Positions 26,842 to 36,317 of a stretch of 62,893 nt of DNA are shown here, in pieces. How positions within the stretch are numbered: position 1 is the first letter of the stretch; every line of letters begins with the position of its first letter. This stretch comes from Bacillota bacterium (GTDB lineage: Bacteria > Bacillota > Sulfobacillia > Sulfobacillales > Sulfobacillaceae), in contig JAJZZH010000147.1 in the NCBI GenBank assembly GCA_021797675.1, forward strand, positions 1 through 62,893, given 5' to 3'. The translations under genes were made by a program, and so were the position numbers. The notes beneath the pieces are model-generated. The model was not told the origin of the DNA. It did no database searches and saw only the letters and a program-made list of their open reading frames with translations.

Positions 26842-27737
26842 GGCTCAACCTCCACTACCGTCTCGATGACGCGATCCACCCCGGCATCCGCGAGCAAGAC
26901 CTCGGCGTCGGCCGACCTAATGTGGCGACGATGGATATGAAGCGGGAGATTTGGCAACAGCTGCTTGGCGGCTACCGCCACCCGCAAGAGCTGATCGAGT
27001 TGAGGTGGCCGGACGGGAGCCAGCGCGGTGTGGTCAGGCTCCAGGGGTTGCAATTCGAGATAGTCCAAGCCCTCGGCCAGCTCACGGAGGTGGTTGAGAT
27101 GCTCGATGATGTCGGGGGCGGGTGTGCGGGCATCAAGCATTAGCCCCGCCGCCGTCCTCAGCCCCAGCGTGTGAGCCACCCGATGGATTTTAAGCCAGCG
27201 CTCCACGGAGATACGGTAACGGGCCAGCGATGGCCGTACGGTGGGCACCAAAAGGTCGGCGCCACCAGGACCTAGCCGGTCGAGTCCGTGGAGCTTCCAT
27301 TCGGTGAGGATGTCCCGCCCCGAGCAGGCCAGCCGCCGGGCCAGGTGGTCCACTTCGACGGCGGAAAAGGCTTGCACCGGCCGCCCGGTCGCTTGGCGCA
27401 ACGTGCTGATCAGGTGTGTAAAATATTCCAGCGGAGTTTGAAAACTGAGGCCGGTGACGATCTTTACCATGTCGAAGGCAGGCGCTCGCTGGAGTTCCGC
27501 TGCGGCGTCGGCAATACCGAGAACGGGCGGAACCGTCTTATCCAACGCCAGGGGGACAAACCGGCTGAAATGGCAAAATTCGCAACCCGCCCAACAGGCG
27601 CGAGTCACGATGACCTTGGCCTGTCGCCAGCGGGCGGGCGGCTGTGGTCGGGGATGCACTGGCGTGGGCGTCGGCCCGTCGGTCAAGCGATGCTGCATCT
27701 CCGCATCGAAATCTGTCAATGATTGCGCACTCGTCAT
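26838..27737 (-). CDS. Diverged MqnC/MqnE-like radical SAM protein
   Basis: 299 residues with a radical SAM C-x3-C-x2-C motif, CWAGCEFC, near residues 48-55, in a TRACWAGCEFCHFSRF context typical of the MqnC/MqnE/CofH group. Further matches to that group are the GLDRLGPGGADLL and WLKIHRVAHTLGLRTAAGLML segments. It is about 70 residues shorter than usual MqnC or MqnE, and no other futalosine-pathway gene is in the window. The substrate is unknown. First gene of a two-gene minus-strand unit. Confidence 0.8.
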   Translation of the reverse strand: MTSAQSLTDFDAEMQHRLTDGPTPTPVHPRPQPPARWRQAKVIVTRACWAGCEFCHFSRFVPLALDKTVPPVLGIADAAAELQRAPAFDMVKIVTGLSFQTPLEYFTHLISTLRQATGRPVQAFSAVEVDHLARRLACSGRDILTEWKLHGLDRLGPGGADLLVPTVRPSLARYRISVERWLKIHRVAHTLGLRTAAGLMLDARTPAPDIIEHLNHLRELAEGLDYLELQPLEPDHTALAPVRPPQLDQLLRVAVAAKQLLPNLPLHIHRRHIRSADAEVLLADAGVDRVIETVVEVEP

Positions 27738-28132
27738 AAGGGGATGTTCGACGTCATGGCGATTTTTCCTGCTGGGCGACCAGCAATCGTGCCGTGTTAG
27801 CGCGCAGGTCTGAACGAGGCTACGACCCGCGGCCTAGAGCCCGGCATGGCGAAAATCCGTCGGGTCGAAACGCGGGGGTGAGCAAATACACCCATCGGCT
27901 AGCCCGAAGAACGGCCCAGGCAGCGAGAGGAGTCGGAGGGCGGCATGGCGTGCAGCCTCGGTGGCAGCATCCGACGCGCCTGACCAGCGGGCAGCTTGCG
28001 GAGGGGTTTCGGGCCCGTCTCATGCCCGAGAGAGCTTTCGCATAGCATGAAGCAACACCGCCCATGATCATGGGAACTGGGCGTGGGGGGAGGGTCCCGC
28101 CGAATGCCGCAAGGCCCGGTGGCAAAGAAGGG
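27738..28132. other. 395-bp gap between divergent units
   Basis: Separates the radical SAM pair (minus) from yqfC (plus). Short open frames exist but none has a ribosome binding site or recognisable product. Several GC-rich local inverted repeats occur (for example ATGATCATGGGAAC near 28063). I did not recognise a known riboswitch. Confidence 0.4.
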
Positions 28133-28417
28133 ATGAAGAAGCTGGCCCGGTATAGCCGGCTTGCCGAAATGGCTGAGATTCCCGCCGAGGTGCTTTTTAG
28201 CGTGAGCCGCGTTGAGATCGTCGGCGGTTCGAAGGTCCGGATCGAAAATCAACGGGGAATCGCTCACTTTGAGCGCTCCCAAGTCATCGTTATCGTGCCC
28301 GAAGGGCGGCTGGTGATTGAGGGCCGCGCGTTGACGATAGACTGGGTGGACCGTCCGACGATGGTGATCACTGGACAGGTGAATACGCTTCGCTTCGAGG
28401 GGAGGCCGGAAGCGTGA
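28133..28417 (+). CDS. yqfC: Sporulation protein YqfC
   Basis: 94-residue YqfC-like protein of endospore formers; the role is poorly known. Visible: an amphipathic start (MKKLARYSRLAEMAEIPAEVLF) and the VSRVEIVGGSKVRIENQRGI core, with repeated short beta strands. I chose ATG 28133 (AGAAGGG just upstream); the frame extends to 28064 but the added residues are unlike the family. GTGA overlap with yqfD. Confidence 0.88.
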   Translation: MKKLARYSRLAEMAEIPAEVLFSVSRVEIVGGSKVRIENQRGIAHFERSQVIVIVPEGRLVIEGRALTIDWVDRPTMVITGQVNTLRFEGRPEA

Positions 28418-29607
28418 CCGAATGGATAGGTCGATATCTCGCTGGATCGGTGCGGATTCGGCTGAACGGCGCGGGCGGCGAACAGGTGCTGGACGACCTC
28501 AATCGCGGAGGATTTCGAATCTGGAGGGTGATGCGTGATGAGGGCGGGGCTATATGGTGCACGGTATTGCGGGACACGGTGCCCGCCTTACATCACAGTG
28601 CGCGCATCCATCACGTTCGGGTGCATTTCGAAAGGCGGCAAGGCCTGGCTCGAACCGTGCGCCAAGCGGCAGAACGCCCCTGGCTATGGGCGGGTTTGCT
28701 GGCGGCGATGACGGGAGTCTGGTGGCTCGCGGGGCACGTATGGATCGTAGACGCTCCTGCCCTCAGGGCCGAGCCCAAGGCCCGCCAGGAACTTCTCGCC
28801 GCGGCGGCCAAGGCCGGGCTACGAGCCGGGGTGCGTCGCGACGGGCTCAACTTGCGCTGGATCAGCACGGCGATGGAACGCCAGTTGGACCACTTCTTTT
28901 GGGTCCGGGTTAGTCTGACGGGCATCGTAGCCAGGATTCAAGCCGTGGAGCTGATCGGGCGGCCGTCCCTTCCCGGATCGGCACAGTTGGTGGCCGCGCA
29001 AGCGGGTCGGGTGCTCAAGATCGAGGCCTACCTAGGCGAACCGCTGGTTGCGGTGGGCGACCGGGTGATCAAGGGACAGCCGCTGATTGGCGGTGAAGAG
29101 TTTGCCCTAGGCCGACATCGGGTGACCACGCCGGCGGTTGGGCGCGTGATAGCCGAAGTGACCTACCGCACCCGCGTCTCCCAACCCTTGCGTGAGCACC
29201 GGGTGCAATTGCAGGACCGGCGTCGCATCGATTACCAACTCTTGATTGACCATGGGCCTGCCATTCCGCTGAGTTTGCCCCGTCCACGCTTTCGACATTA
29301 CCTCCGGACCGCGAAAGTTCGCGCCATGGTTTACCGCGGAGTGGAAATGCCGTTAGAATGGCGTCAGGTAGTATATAATGAAACCAAAGTAAGTACGCGC
29401 CAACTCACGGTGAGGGAGGCCACAATCCAAGCGATGGAACGGGCTGCGCGGAGGATGGCGTCGGATTTGCCTGCAGGCGGGCGATGGTTGCAGCAAGCAC
29501 GGTATGTTCGTCGAAGTCGAACGGGGGTTACGGTTACGCTCGTCCGGCACGCCGAGCAAAATATCGCCGTGATGCCTGGGCCATCGTCCGGGAAGGCCCG
29601 CCAGTAA
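28414..29607 (+). CDS. yqfD: Sporulation protein YqfD (stage IV)
   Basis: 397-residue member of the YqfD family, a sporulation membrane protein in Bacillus. One membrane anchor near residues 88-108 (LWAGLLAAMTGVWWLAGHVW), an extracytoplasmic C-terminal domain with hairpin-like repeats (VTTPAVGRVIAEVTYRT). GTG start overlapping the yqfC stop. Part of the conserved yqfC-yqfD-phoH block. Confidence 0.9.
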   Translation: MTEWIGRYLAGSVRIRLNGAGGEQVLDDLNRGGFRIWRVMRDEGGAIWCTVLRDTVPALHHSARIHHVRVHFERRQGLARTVRQAAERPWLWAGLLAAMTGVWWLAGHVWIVDAPALRAEPKARQELLAAAAKAGLRAGVRRDGLNLRWISTAMERQLDHFFWVRVSLTGIVARIQAVELIGRPSLPGSAQLVAAQAGRVLKIEAYLGEPLVAVGDRVIKGQPLIGGEEFALGRHRVTTPAVGRVIAEVTYRTRVSQPLREHRVQLQDRRRIDYQLLIDHGPAIPLSLPRPRFRHYLRTAKVRAMVYRGVEMPLEWRQVVYNETKVSTRQLTVREATIQAMERAARRMASDLPAGGRWLQQARYVRRSRTGVTVTLVRHAEQNIAVMPGPSSGKARQ

Positions 29608-29628
29608 ATATTTGCAAGGAGGTTCGGA

Positions 29629-30621
29629 TTGCCACAGACCCAATGGGTGATTGCGGATAATCATGCGGCAACAACGCTCTTCGGACGCGGCGACGAACAT
29701 TTAAAATTGATTGAGGAAGCGTTGGCGGTCAGGTTGACGGCGCGCGGCAACATCATTTCCATTCAGGGTACGGCGCACGCCGAATCGCAAACCCGCAAAG
29801 TCTTGGATCTTTTGGCGCAATGGGCCTATGCTGGCGAGGCCGTGCGCCAGGAGACGGTGGAAAATGCCCTGTTGGCCGTCAAAGAGGGTGCGCAAGAGGA
29901 ATTTTTGCATCTCTTGACCGAAAATGTATTTACCACGGCCCAAGGCAAGATCGTTCGCCCGAAGACCATCGGGCAGCAGCGGTATATCGAGGCCATCCGT
30001 CGCCATACGCTGGTGATCGCCATGGGCCCGGCGGGGACGGGTAAAACCTATTTGGCCATGGCGATGGCTGTCCAGGCGCTGAGGACGCAGTTGGTGGAGC
30101 GGATTATCCTGACCCGCCCCGCCGTGGAGGCCGGAGAAAAACTGGGGTTTTTGCCCGGCGACTTGGAGGAAAAGGTGCACCCCTATCTGCGGCCGCTCTA
30201 CGACGCGTTGTATCAGATGCTCGGGATGGAGGCGGTGGAGCGCGCACGGGAGCGGGGACACATCGAGATCGCGCCCCTCGCCTATATGCGGGGACGGACG
30301 CTGCACAGCAGTTTTATCATCCTTGATGAGGCGCAAAACACGACCCGTGCTCAGATGAAAATGTTTTTGACCCGTTTGGGCCATGGCTCGCAGATCGTCG
30401 TCACGGGGGATGCGACGCAGGTGGACCTACCTCACGGTGAGCGGTCGGGATTAGCCGAAGCGGCGGTAATTTTGGCCTCGATTCCCGATATTGCGGTGAT
30501 TCAGCTGAGCACCCGCGACGTGATCCGGCACCCTTTAATCACGCGGATTATCGCAGCCTATGACCAATACGAGGAGGATAGAGAGGCAGACGGGCATGAG
30601 CACGATTCTGAAGGGGCGTGA
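29629..30621 (+). CDS. phoH: PhoH-like ATPase
   Basis: 330-residue PhoH family P-loop ATPase. Walker A GPAGTGKT is near residues 134-141, Walker B IILDEAQN near 235-242, followed by VVTGDATQVDLP. The family is linked by conserved gene order to ybeY and rRNA maturation. TTG start 6 bases after GGAGG. The end overlaps pgpH by 26 bp. Confidence 0.95.
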   Translation: MPQTQWVIADNHAATTLFGRGDEHLKLIEEALAVRLTARGNIISIQGTAHAESQTRKVLDLLAQWAYAGEAVRQETVENALLAVKEGAQEEFLHLLTENVFTTAQGKIVRPKTIGQQRYIEAIRRHTLVIAMGPAGTGKTYLAMAMAVQALRTQLVERIILTRPAVEAGEKLGFLPGDLEEKVHPYLRPLYDALYQMLGMEAVERARERGHIEIAPLAYMRGRTLHSSFIILDEAQNTTRAQMKMFLTRLGHGSQIVVTGDATQVDLPHGERSGLAEAAVILASIPDIAVIQLSTRDVIRHPLITRIIAAYDQYEEDREADGHEHDSEGA

Positions 30622-32698
30622 ATGGTGGTCCGCGATGACCGGCGAACGGCGCCCGTGGCTGTTGGGCAAGGCGGCACGGCAACTTTCGGTGGCCGTGCTG
30701 ACTTGGCTCGCCATTGCCGCGATCTTTTCGGGGACCCTGCTCTCGCAACGGATTGACGTGCACGTGGGGGATTTGGCTCCGCGGACCGTATATGCTCCGT
30801 ACGGAGTGGTTGACTGGGGGGCTACCGAACACGCCCGCAAGGAGGCGATGGCGTCGGTTGGCCGGGTGTTGACGGTGGATCGCCATGTTCTCGACCGCGC
30901 CCGTCAACAAGTGGTCAATCGCTTTAATTTGCTGTCCGCGCTGAGTATGGACAAGGCAGCGCCGCTGAAGGCGAGGGAAGCCGTCGCCGCCCAGGATATC
31001 CCCATCAATTTGCCAGCCGCGGTCTGGGGCCAGGTGCTGCGTCTGCCGCCGAACGCGGCCAACGGTATCTCAATCTTAGAGCAGCAGGCAATGGTCATTA
31101 TTTCATCTGTCCTCGGCAATGAGGATGTACGCAATACCCCGGTGGCGCTGACCTTTGCCCGCGATGGGGCAGCCCAGCTGGCGGCGGACGAACAGGCCGA
31201 TCCCGGCCTGAGACTCTTTTTGACCGATTTTACCCGCAACCTCATTTCGCCCAACACGTTCGTTAACCATACGGCGACGCACGAGCGCCGGCAGTTAGCG
31301 GCCAGCCGCGTGCCCTTAGTCAAGATTTTGCGCGGCGAAACCGTTTTGGTCCAGGGCCAGCGGGTTACGGCCAATGACATCCGGGTTCTGCGCGAACTCG
31401 GTCTGCTGAGCCGAGGGATTAACGTGGCCCCGTATGCTGGCTCTTTGCTGCTGAGTGCCGTGCTGGTGGGCATTTTGGGCGGATATTTATGGTTTCAGCG
31501 CCGCGGATTGTTGCAGGAGACCACCGAAGTGGCGGCCACCGGGGCGATCTTCGTGTTATTTTTGCTGGGATCCGACTTGCTCAAGAATTTCTCCGTCGTG
31601 AGCTATCTGATGGTGCCCACGGCCGCGGTCATGATCGCCGTGCTCTACGATGCGGGTCTGGGAATGATTTTGGCGGGCGTGTTGAGCCTGGCGATCGCGG
31701 CGCTGACCGATGCCAGCATTACGGTGGCGCTGGTATCGTTCTTGGGCGCGGTCGCTGGGGTCTTGGGGGTTAAGCGTCTGGCTCATCGCTACGATATTCT
31801 GTGGGCCGGAGTGGCGGTGGGGGCGGTGAACGTGCTCGGACTGGCCGGAATGGACTGGATGCAGGGGGCTTCGCTGGCACAGTATCCGGTCTGGCAGGGA
31901 CTCGTCTACGCAGCCGTCGACGGGCTCTTGGCGGCGTCGCTGGCGGGAGGGCTGCTGCAGTTAGTGGAAGGGCCGCTAGGACTGGTTACGGCGATGAAGC
32001 TCATCGAACTTTCCAATCCCAACCAGCCCTTGTTGCGCAAGCTTGTCGTGGACGCGCCGGGCACCTATCACCACAGCATGGTGGTAGGCAATCTCGCCGA
32101 AGCGGCGACGGAGGCCATTGGCGGCAACTCGCTCTTGGCCCGCGTCGGCGCGTACTATCACGATGTGGGAAAGTCCAAGCGCGCCTATTTCTTTGTCGAC
32201 AATCAATTCGGGGGAGAAAATCCGCACGACGATCTGCCACCCAACCTCTCGGCGGTGATTATCGCTTCGCATGTTCGCGACGGGGTTGAACTAGCTAAGA
32301 CCCACCATCTGCCGGAGGCCCTCGTCCAGTTCATTCGCGAACACCATGGCACGACCTTGATCCGCTATTTCTATGACAAGGCGTTGCAAAGTGATACCGG
32401 AGACGGGGTGGTCGAAGAGGATTTTCGTTATGAGGGTCCGCGCCCGCAGTCGAAGGAAACGGCGGTGGTGATGTTGGCTGACGCCAGCGAAGCCACCTGT
32501 CGAACCCTGAAGCAACCGACGACCGCGGTCATTGAGCAGACGGTGCGGCGTCTGATTGCGGACCGCCTGCACGATGGGCAGCTCGATGAATCGCAGCTGA
32601 CCTTAAGGGACCTGGACACCATTGCGAGAACCTTTACCCGGGTGCTGACCGGGGTCTTTCATCAACGCGTGGAGTATCCGGAAATTGAGAAGGAGTAG
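30596..32698 (+). CDS. pgpH: 7TM-HD domain protein (PgpH-like c-di-AMP phosphodiesterase)
   Basis: About 700 residues: an N-terminal membrane span, a large extracytoplasmic domain (about 40-265), a seven-helix membrane block (about 275-470) and a cytoplasmic HD domain with HHSMVVGNLAEAA, YHDVGK and HVRDGVELA. In Listeria and other Firmicutes this architecture hydrolyses cyclic di-AMP. I chose ATG 30596, with GAGAGG about 9 bases upstream, over an ATG at 30560 within phoH. Confidence 0.93.
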   Translation: MSTILKGREWWSAMTGERRPWLLGKAARQLSVAVLTWLAIAAIFSGTLLSQRIDVHVGDLAPRTVYAPYGVVDWGATEHARKEAMASVGRVLTVDRHVLDRARQQVVNRFNLLSALSMDKAAPLKAREAVAAQDIPINLPAAVWGQVLRLPPNAANGISILEQQAMVIISSVLGNEDVRNTPVALTFARDGAAQLAADEQADPGLRLFLTDFTRNLISPNTFVNHTATHERRQLAASRVPLVKILRGETVLVQGQRVTANDIRVLRELGLLSRGINVAPYAGSLLLSAVLVGILGGYLWFQRRGLLQETTEVAATGAIFVLFLLGSDLLKNFSVVSYLMVPTAAVMIAVLYDAGLGMILAGVLSLAIAALTDASITVALVSFLGAVAGVLGVKRLAHRYDILWAGVAVGAVNVLGLAGMDWMQGASLAQYPVWQGLVYAAVDGLLAASLAGGLLQLVEGPLGLVTAMKLIELSNPNQPLLRKLVVDAPGTYHHSMVVGNLAEAATEAIGGNSLLARVGAYYHDVGKSKRAYFFVDNQFGGENPHDDLPPNLSAVIIASHVRDGVELAKTHHLPEALVQFIREHHGTTLIRYFYDKALQSDTGDGVVEEDFRYEGPRPQSKETAVVMLADASEATCRTLKQPTTAVIEQTVRRLIADRLHDGQLDESQLTLRDLDTIARTFTRVLTGVFHQRVEYPEIEKE

Positions 32699-32703
32699 AT
32701 GCA

Positions 32704-33159
32704 ATGCCGGTACACGTCACCAGCGGCGAAGCAACCTGGGAACGCTTCGAGCCGGAAGTGAAAAGGGCGGTATGGGCGGCTTTAGCGGCCTCGGGAGAAG
32801 CCAATGACGACACGGAAGTCAGCGTATTGCTGACCGATGACGCCGAGATTCGCGCGCTTAACCGCACCTACCGTGGCCTTGATCAGCCGACCGATGTGCT
32901 CGCGTTTGCCCAACGGGAGGGCGAGGATGGTGATATGCATGATCCGTTCTTGGGCGATGTGGTGATCTCGGTCGAGCGCGCCGAACGTCAAGCGGAGGCC
33001 TTTGGCCATTCGCTGGCGCGCGAGTTGGGATTCTTGGCGGTCCATGGCACGCTCCACCTGATAGGCTGGGATCACCAAATGCCCGAACAGGAGCGCGCGA
33101 TGATGACGAAGACCGAAGACATTTTGACAGCGGTTGGGTTGCGGCGTGAAACGCGCTGA
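32704..33159 (+). CDS. ybeY: Endoribonuclease YbeY
   Basis: Metal-dependent RNase that matures the 16S rRNA 3' end. 151 residues with the zinc motif HGTLHLIGWDH (H-x3-H-x5-H, about 118-128) and the FLGDVVIS segment. Starts 5 bases after the pgpH stop; the end overlaps the next gene. Confidence 0.97.
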   Translation: MPVHVTSGEATWERFEPEVKRAVWAALAASGEANDDTEVSVLLTDDAEIRALNRTYRGLDQPTDVLAFAQREGEDGDMHDPFLGDVVISVERAERQAEAFGHSLARELGFLAVHGTLHLIGWDHQMPEQERAMMTKTEDILTAVGLRRETR

Positions 33160-33643
33160 GTCGTTAGGCGAATCGTTTGGTTATGCTTTTCAAGGCTTAT
33201 GGTACGCTTTGAATACCCAGCGCAATTTGCGAATCCACTTCCTGGCGGCGGTGGCGATCCTGGTGTTGGGATGGTTCGTGGCGCTGCCGGACGCGATCTT
33301 CGTCAATGTGCTGGTTGCGGTCGTGGTGGTCATGGTAGCGGAGATGATCAATACCGCCGTGGAATCGGTCGTTGACTTGGTCAGTCCGGAATTTCACCAA
33401 CTGGCTAAGACGGCCAAGGACGTGGCAGCCGGGGCGGTCTTGCTGGCGGCGGTGGGCGCGGTGGCGGTGGGGGTTTGGTCCTTTGGACCCATCCTCGGCG
33501 ACCTGCCCCGCCGACTTATGTTAAGATTTGACCACGAACCGCGCGTGGCCGTGATGCTCTTGGCACTGGTTGGGGTCGTTAGCGGCTTCGTGTTGTGGAT
33601 TCCCGGGCAGAGGGTCCGCCCCCCGGGTGATCGGTCTAGCTGA
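33146..33643 (+). CDS. dgkA: Diacylglycerol/undecaprenol kinase
   Basis: Small integral membrane kinase, about 165 residues. The YAFQGLWYALNTQRNLRIHF start and the catalytic AEMINTAVESVVDL helix match the Firmicutes undecaprenol kinase type. There is an extra C-terminal membrane helix (RVAVMLLALVGVVSGFVLWI). GTG 33146 is preferred because it aligns with family starts; TTG 33134 is possible. Overlaps ybeY by 14 bp. Confidence 0.93.
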   Translation: MKRAESLGESFGYAFQGLWYALNTQRNLRIHFLAAVAILVLGWFVALPDAIFVNVLVAVVVVMVAEMINTAVESVVDLVSPEFHQLAKTAKDVAAGAVLLAAVGAVAVGVWSFGPILGDLPRRLMLRFDHEPRVAVMLLALVGVVSGFVLWIPGQRVRPPGDRSS

Positions 33644-33727
33644 GAAAGGGGAGGCCTGACTCGTGGCTAGGTTCCGCCCCGTCCTGACGGCTGATGGCTT
33701 CGGGCGAACCATTGGGCTCAGACGGTC

Positions 33728-35014
33728 GTGAAACTACACTGGATCAGAATCGTCGTCTTAATTTTGTTGCTGATCTTATCCAGCCTGTATTCGATGGCAG
33801 AAACGGCGATGATGGCGTTATCGCGAGGTAAAGTCCGCCATCTGGCCGAAGTGGGCGATCCGCACGCGCATTGGCTGGAGAGGCTGGTTCGGGAACCCAA
33901 TCGGCTGTTGGCCACCGTGTTGGTGGGCAACAATATCAGCAACGTGGTCGCCTCTACGCTGGCCACCGCCTTGTTCATCGCCTATTTCGGGAAATTGGGC
34001 GTTGCCTGGGCGACCATCGTCATGGCTATTGCCATCTTGCTTTTTTCGGAAATTATGCCGAAGACGTATGCGGCGCATAATCCCGATAAGGTGGCATCGC
34101 GTTTGGCTCCATTCCTCGAGGGGTCGGCCCGCGTGTTCTTTCCGTTTGCACGGGCGTTGACCTGGGTTGCGGTGCGCGTATTTCGGGTGTTCGGCGCTAC
34201 CGCCGAGGGCGGACGCCTGGTGACCGAAGAGGAGATTCGCAACCTGGTCGAAGTCGGTGAAGAAGAGGGGTTGCTGGAAGCGAACGAGCGGCAGATGATT
34301 CAAGGCATTTTTGACTTTGGGGATACCGTGGTACGGGAGGTGATGGTGCCCCGTATCGATGTCAATGCCCTGGAAGACACGGCGACGCTCGGCGAGGCGG
34401 CTGACGCGGTGGTGCATTGGGGACACTCCCGATTGCCCATCTATCGCAAGACGGTGGACGATATTGTGGGGGTGATTTATGCACGCGATATTTTGGCCTA
34501 TTTGAACGAACGGCCGCCGGACACGCTGGTTCGGGACCTGATGCGCCCAGTCCACTACGTGCCGGAAACCAAGAAAATTGACGAATTATTGGCCGATTTT
34601 CGGCGTCAGCGGACCCATATTGCGATAGCGCTGGACGAATATGGAGGAACCGCTGGGATAGTCACGATCGAGGATCTGCTGGAAGAGATCGTCGGGGAGA
34701 TTCAGGATGAATATGACGCCGAAGAGCTGGGAGTGCGTCCGATCGACGCCGACAGCTACGAGGTCGACGGCCGCATTCAGCTGGACGAACTGGACGAGCT
34801 GTTGCATGTCGCGCTCGCCCATGAGAGCGTGGACACGGTAGGCGGGCTGATTTTGCACCTGCTGGGCAGGGCACCCGTCGAGGGGGAGCAGGTGTGGACC
34901 GATGGCATCCGGTTTACTGTGGCCAAAGTGGTCGGCCGGCGGGTAAAGCGGGTGGTTGTGCAGTGGTTTGAGGACGCCGGGGACGAAACGCCCAGCGGGG
35001 GAGATGAGGGTTGA
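33728..35014 (+). CDS. CNNM/HlyC-CorC family transporter-like protein
   Basis: 428 residues: DUF21 membrane domain with three or four helices (about 1-150), a pair of CBS domains (about 195-320, including [20 protein letters not shown]), and a CorC/HlyC C-terminal domain (about 340-420). Members are linked to magnesium or cobalt efflux; the ion is not shown here. GTG start. The TGA overlaps cdd. Confidence 0.92.
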   Translation: MKLHWIRIVVLILLLILSSLYSMAETAMMALSRGKVRHLAEVGDPHAHWLERLVREPNRLLATVLVGNNISNVVASTLATALFIAYFGKLGVAWATIVMAIAILLFSEIMPKTYAAHNPDKVASRLAPFLEGSARVFFPFARALTWVAVRVFRVFGATAEGGRLVTEEEIRNLVEVGEEEGLLEANERQMIQGIFDFGDTVVREVMVPRIDVNALEDTATLGEAADAVVHWGHSRLPIYRKTVDDIVGVIYARDILAYLNERPPDTLVRDLMRPVHYVPETKKIDELLADFRRQRTHIAIALDEYGGTAGIVTIEDLLEEIVGEIQDEYDAEELGVRPIDADSYEVDGRIQLDELDELLHVALAHESVDTVGGLILHLLGRAPVEGEQVWTDGIRFTVAKVVGRRVKRVVVQWFEDAGDETPSGGDEG

Positions 35015-35430
35015 TGGTGAACCATGCGGAAATCGACGAAGAGACGGTTGCCGCCCTGATCGCGACGGCCCGGCAGGCTCGAGCACAAGCCTACGCTCCC
35101 TATTCCCGGTTTGCGGTGGGGGCGGCGTTGCTGGCGGCGGATGGCACCATGATTGCAGGCTGTAACGTGGAAAATGTCAGCTATCCCCTCGGCTTGTGTG
35201 CGGAGCGAGCGGCGGTGGCCGCTGCCGTGGTCGGCGGACATCGTCGGTTTCGCGCCATCGCCGTGGTCGGAGGGGATGGGCCGCTTTCGCCCTGTGGCGG
35301 CTGTCGCCAGGTGCTGCGGGAATTCGGCGACTTATGGGTGATCGGCGGGAGTGCGGCCGGAACCGCGCTCGAACGCTGGCGGCTCTCGGAGCTCCTGCCC
35401 GCCGCCTTTGGCCGGGAGCGGGGCGAATGA
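35014..35430 (+). CDS. cdd: Cytidine deaminase
   Basis: Zinc enzyme converting cytidine to uridine in pyrimidine salvage. 138 residues; the active site is CAERAAVAA (Cys zinc ligand, catalytic Glu) and SPCGGCRQ. The YAPYSRFAVGAAL N-terminal motif is intact. ATG 35014 overlaps the upstream stop by one base; TTG 35011 is an alternative. The TGA overlaps the era ATG. Confidence 0.97.
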   Translation: MVNHAEIDEETVAALIATARQARAQAYAPYSRFAVGAALLAADGTMIAGCNVENVSYPLGLCAERAAVAAAVVGGHRRFRAIAVVGGDGPLSPCGGCRQVLREFGDLWVIGGSAAGTALERWRLSELLPAAFGRERGE

Positions 35431-36314
35431 TTACCCACTCCGGCTTCATCGCCCTGATCGGGCGACCCAACGTGGGCAAGTCCACCCTGCTCAATGCGAT
35501 TTTGGGCCGTAAAATTGCTATTGCCACGCCTAAACCGCAGACGACGCGGATTAGCATCCGGGGAATCTTGCACAGCGGCGGGGCGGAACTCATCCTCATC
35601 GATACCCCGGGCGTCCACCGAGCCAAGCATTCGTTGGACCGCCACCTGGTGCGCGGGGCGCGGCGGGCGGCCCAAGCCGTCGACGGCTTATGGCATGTGG
35701 TGGATGTTAGCCGCCCGCCGCGCGAGGAGGACGGCTGGGGTGCCGACCTGTGCCGGGCGGCGGGGGCGCCGATCTGGCTGGTGGCCAACAAGAGCGATTT
35801 GGTGGCGGCGCGCAATGAGCGCATCGAGCCTTATCGAATGCTGGCCGAATATGAGCGGGTCTACGCCGTCTCGGCCTTGACCGGTACCGGCATAGACTCC
35901 TTGTTAGCCGACGCCCTGGCGGGTTTGCCGGAAGGGGTCGCGTACTTTCCGGAGGAAATGGTTACCGATCAGACCGAAGACACCTATGTGGCGGAAACGG
36001 TACGGGAACAAATCCTCTTGGCGACCGAAGACGAGGTGCCGCACTCGGTGGCGATCGTGGTCGAGGAGCGCGCGCTGCGCCCGAACCACACGATGTATAT
36101 CCGGGCCACGGTGTATGTCGAACGGGAAAGTCAAAAAGCAATTCTCATTGGGGCCGGCGGGCGCATGTTGCGTCGGATCGGCGAAGCGTCTCGGCGCGGG
36201 TTGGAAGAATACTACCAAGGGCGCGTCTATTTGGACTTGTGGGTCAAGGTGCGGCGACACTGGCGCGACCAAGAGGAATGGCTGCGGCGGCTAGGCTTTG
36301 CGCAAACGGAGTGA
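35427..36314 (+). CDS. era: GTPase Era
   Basis: Ribosome assembly GTPase binding the 16S 3' end. 295 residues: GRPNVGKST (G1), KPQTTR (G2), DTPG (G3), NKSD (G4) and a C-terminal KH domain (about 205-285, GAGGRMLRRIGEASRRGLEEY). The start was set at ATG 35427, in an ATGA overlap with cdd; the longer frame reaching 35196 is within cdd. Confidence 0.97.
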   Translation: MITHSGFIALIGRPNVGKSTLLNAILGRKIAIATPKPQTTRISIRGILHSGGAELILIDTPGVHRAKHSLDRHLVRGARRAAQAVDGLWHVVDVSRPPREEDGWGADLCRAAGAPIWLVANKSDLVAARNERIEPYRMLAEYERVYAVSALTGTGIDSLLADALAGLPEGVAYFPEEMVTDQTEDTYVAETVREQILLATEDEVPHSVAIVVEERALRPNHTMYIRATVYVERESQKAILIGAGGRMLRRIGEASRRGLEEYYQGRVYLDLWVKVRRHWRDQEEWLRRLGFAQTE

Positions 36315-36317
36315 GGA

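Noticed and set aside
29629-29642. The 14-base sequence GGAGGTTCGGATTG before both yqeY and phoH
   Set aside because: It is only a shared ribosome binding site plus TTG start, probably chance.
34894-35014. Starting cdd or the CNNM gene at other in-frame codons
   Set aside because: TTG 35011 is possible for cdd, but ATG 35014 fits the GGAGATGAGGG spacing and the usual overlap better.
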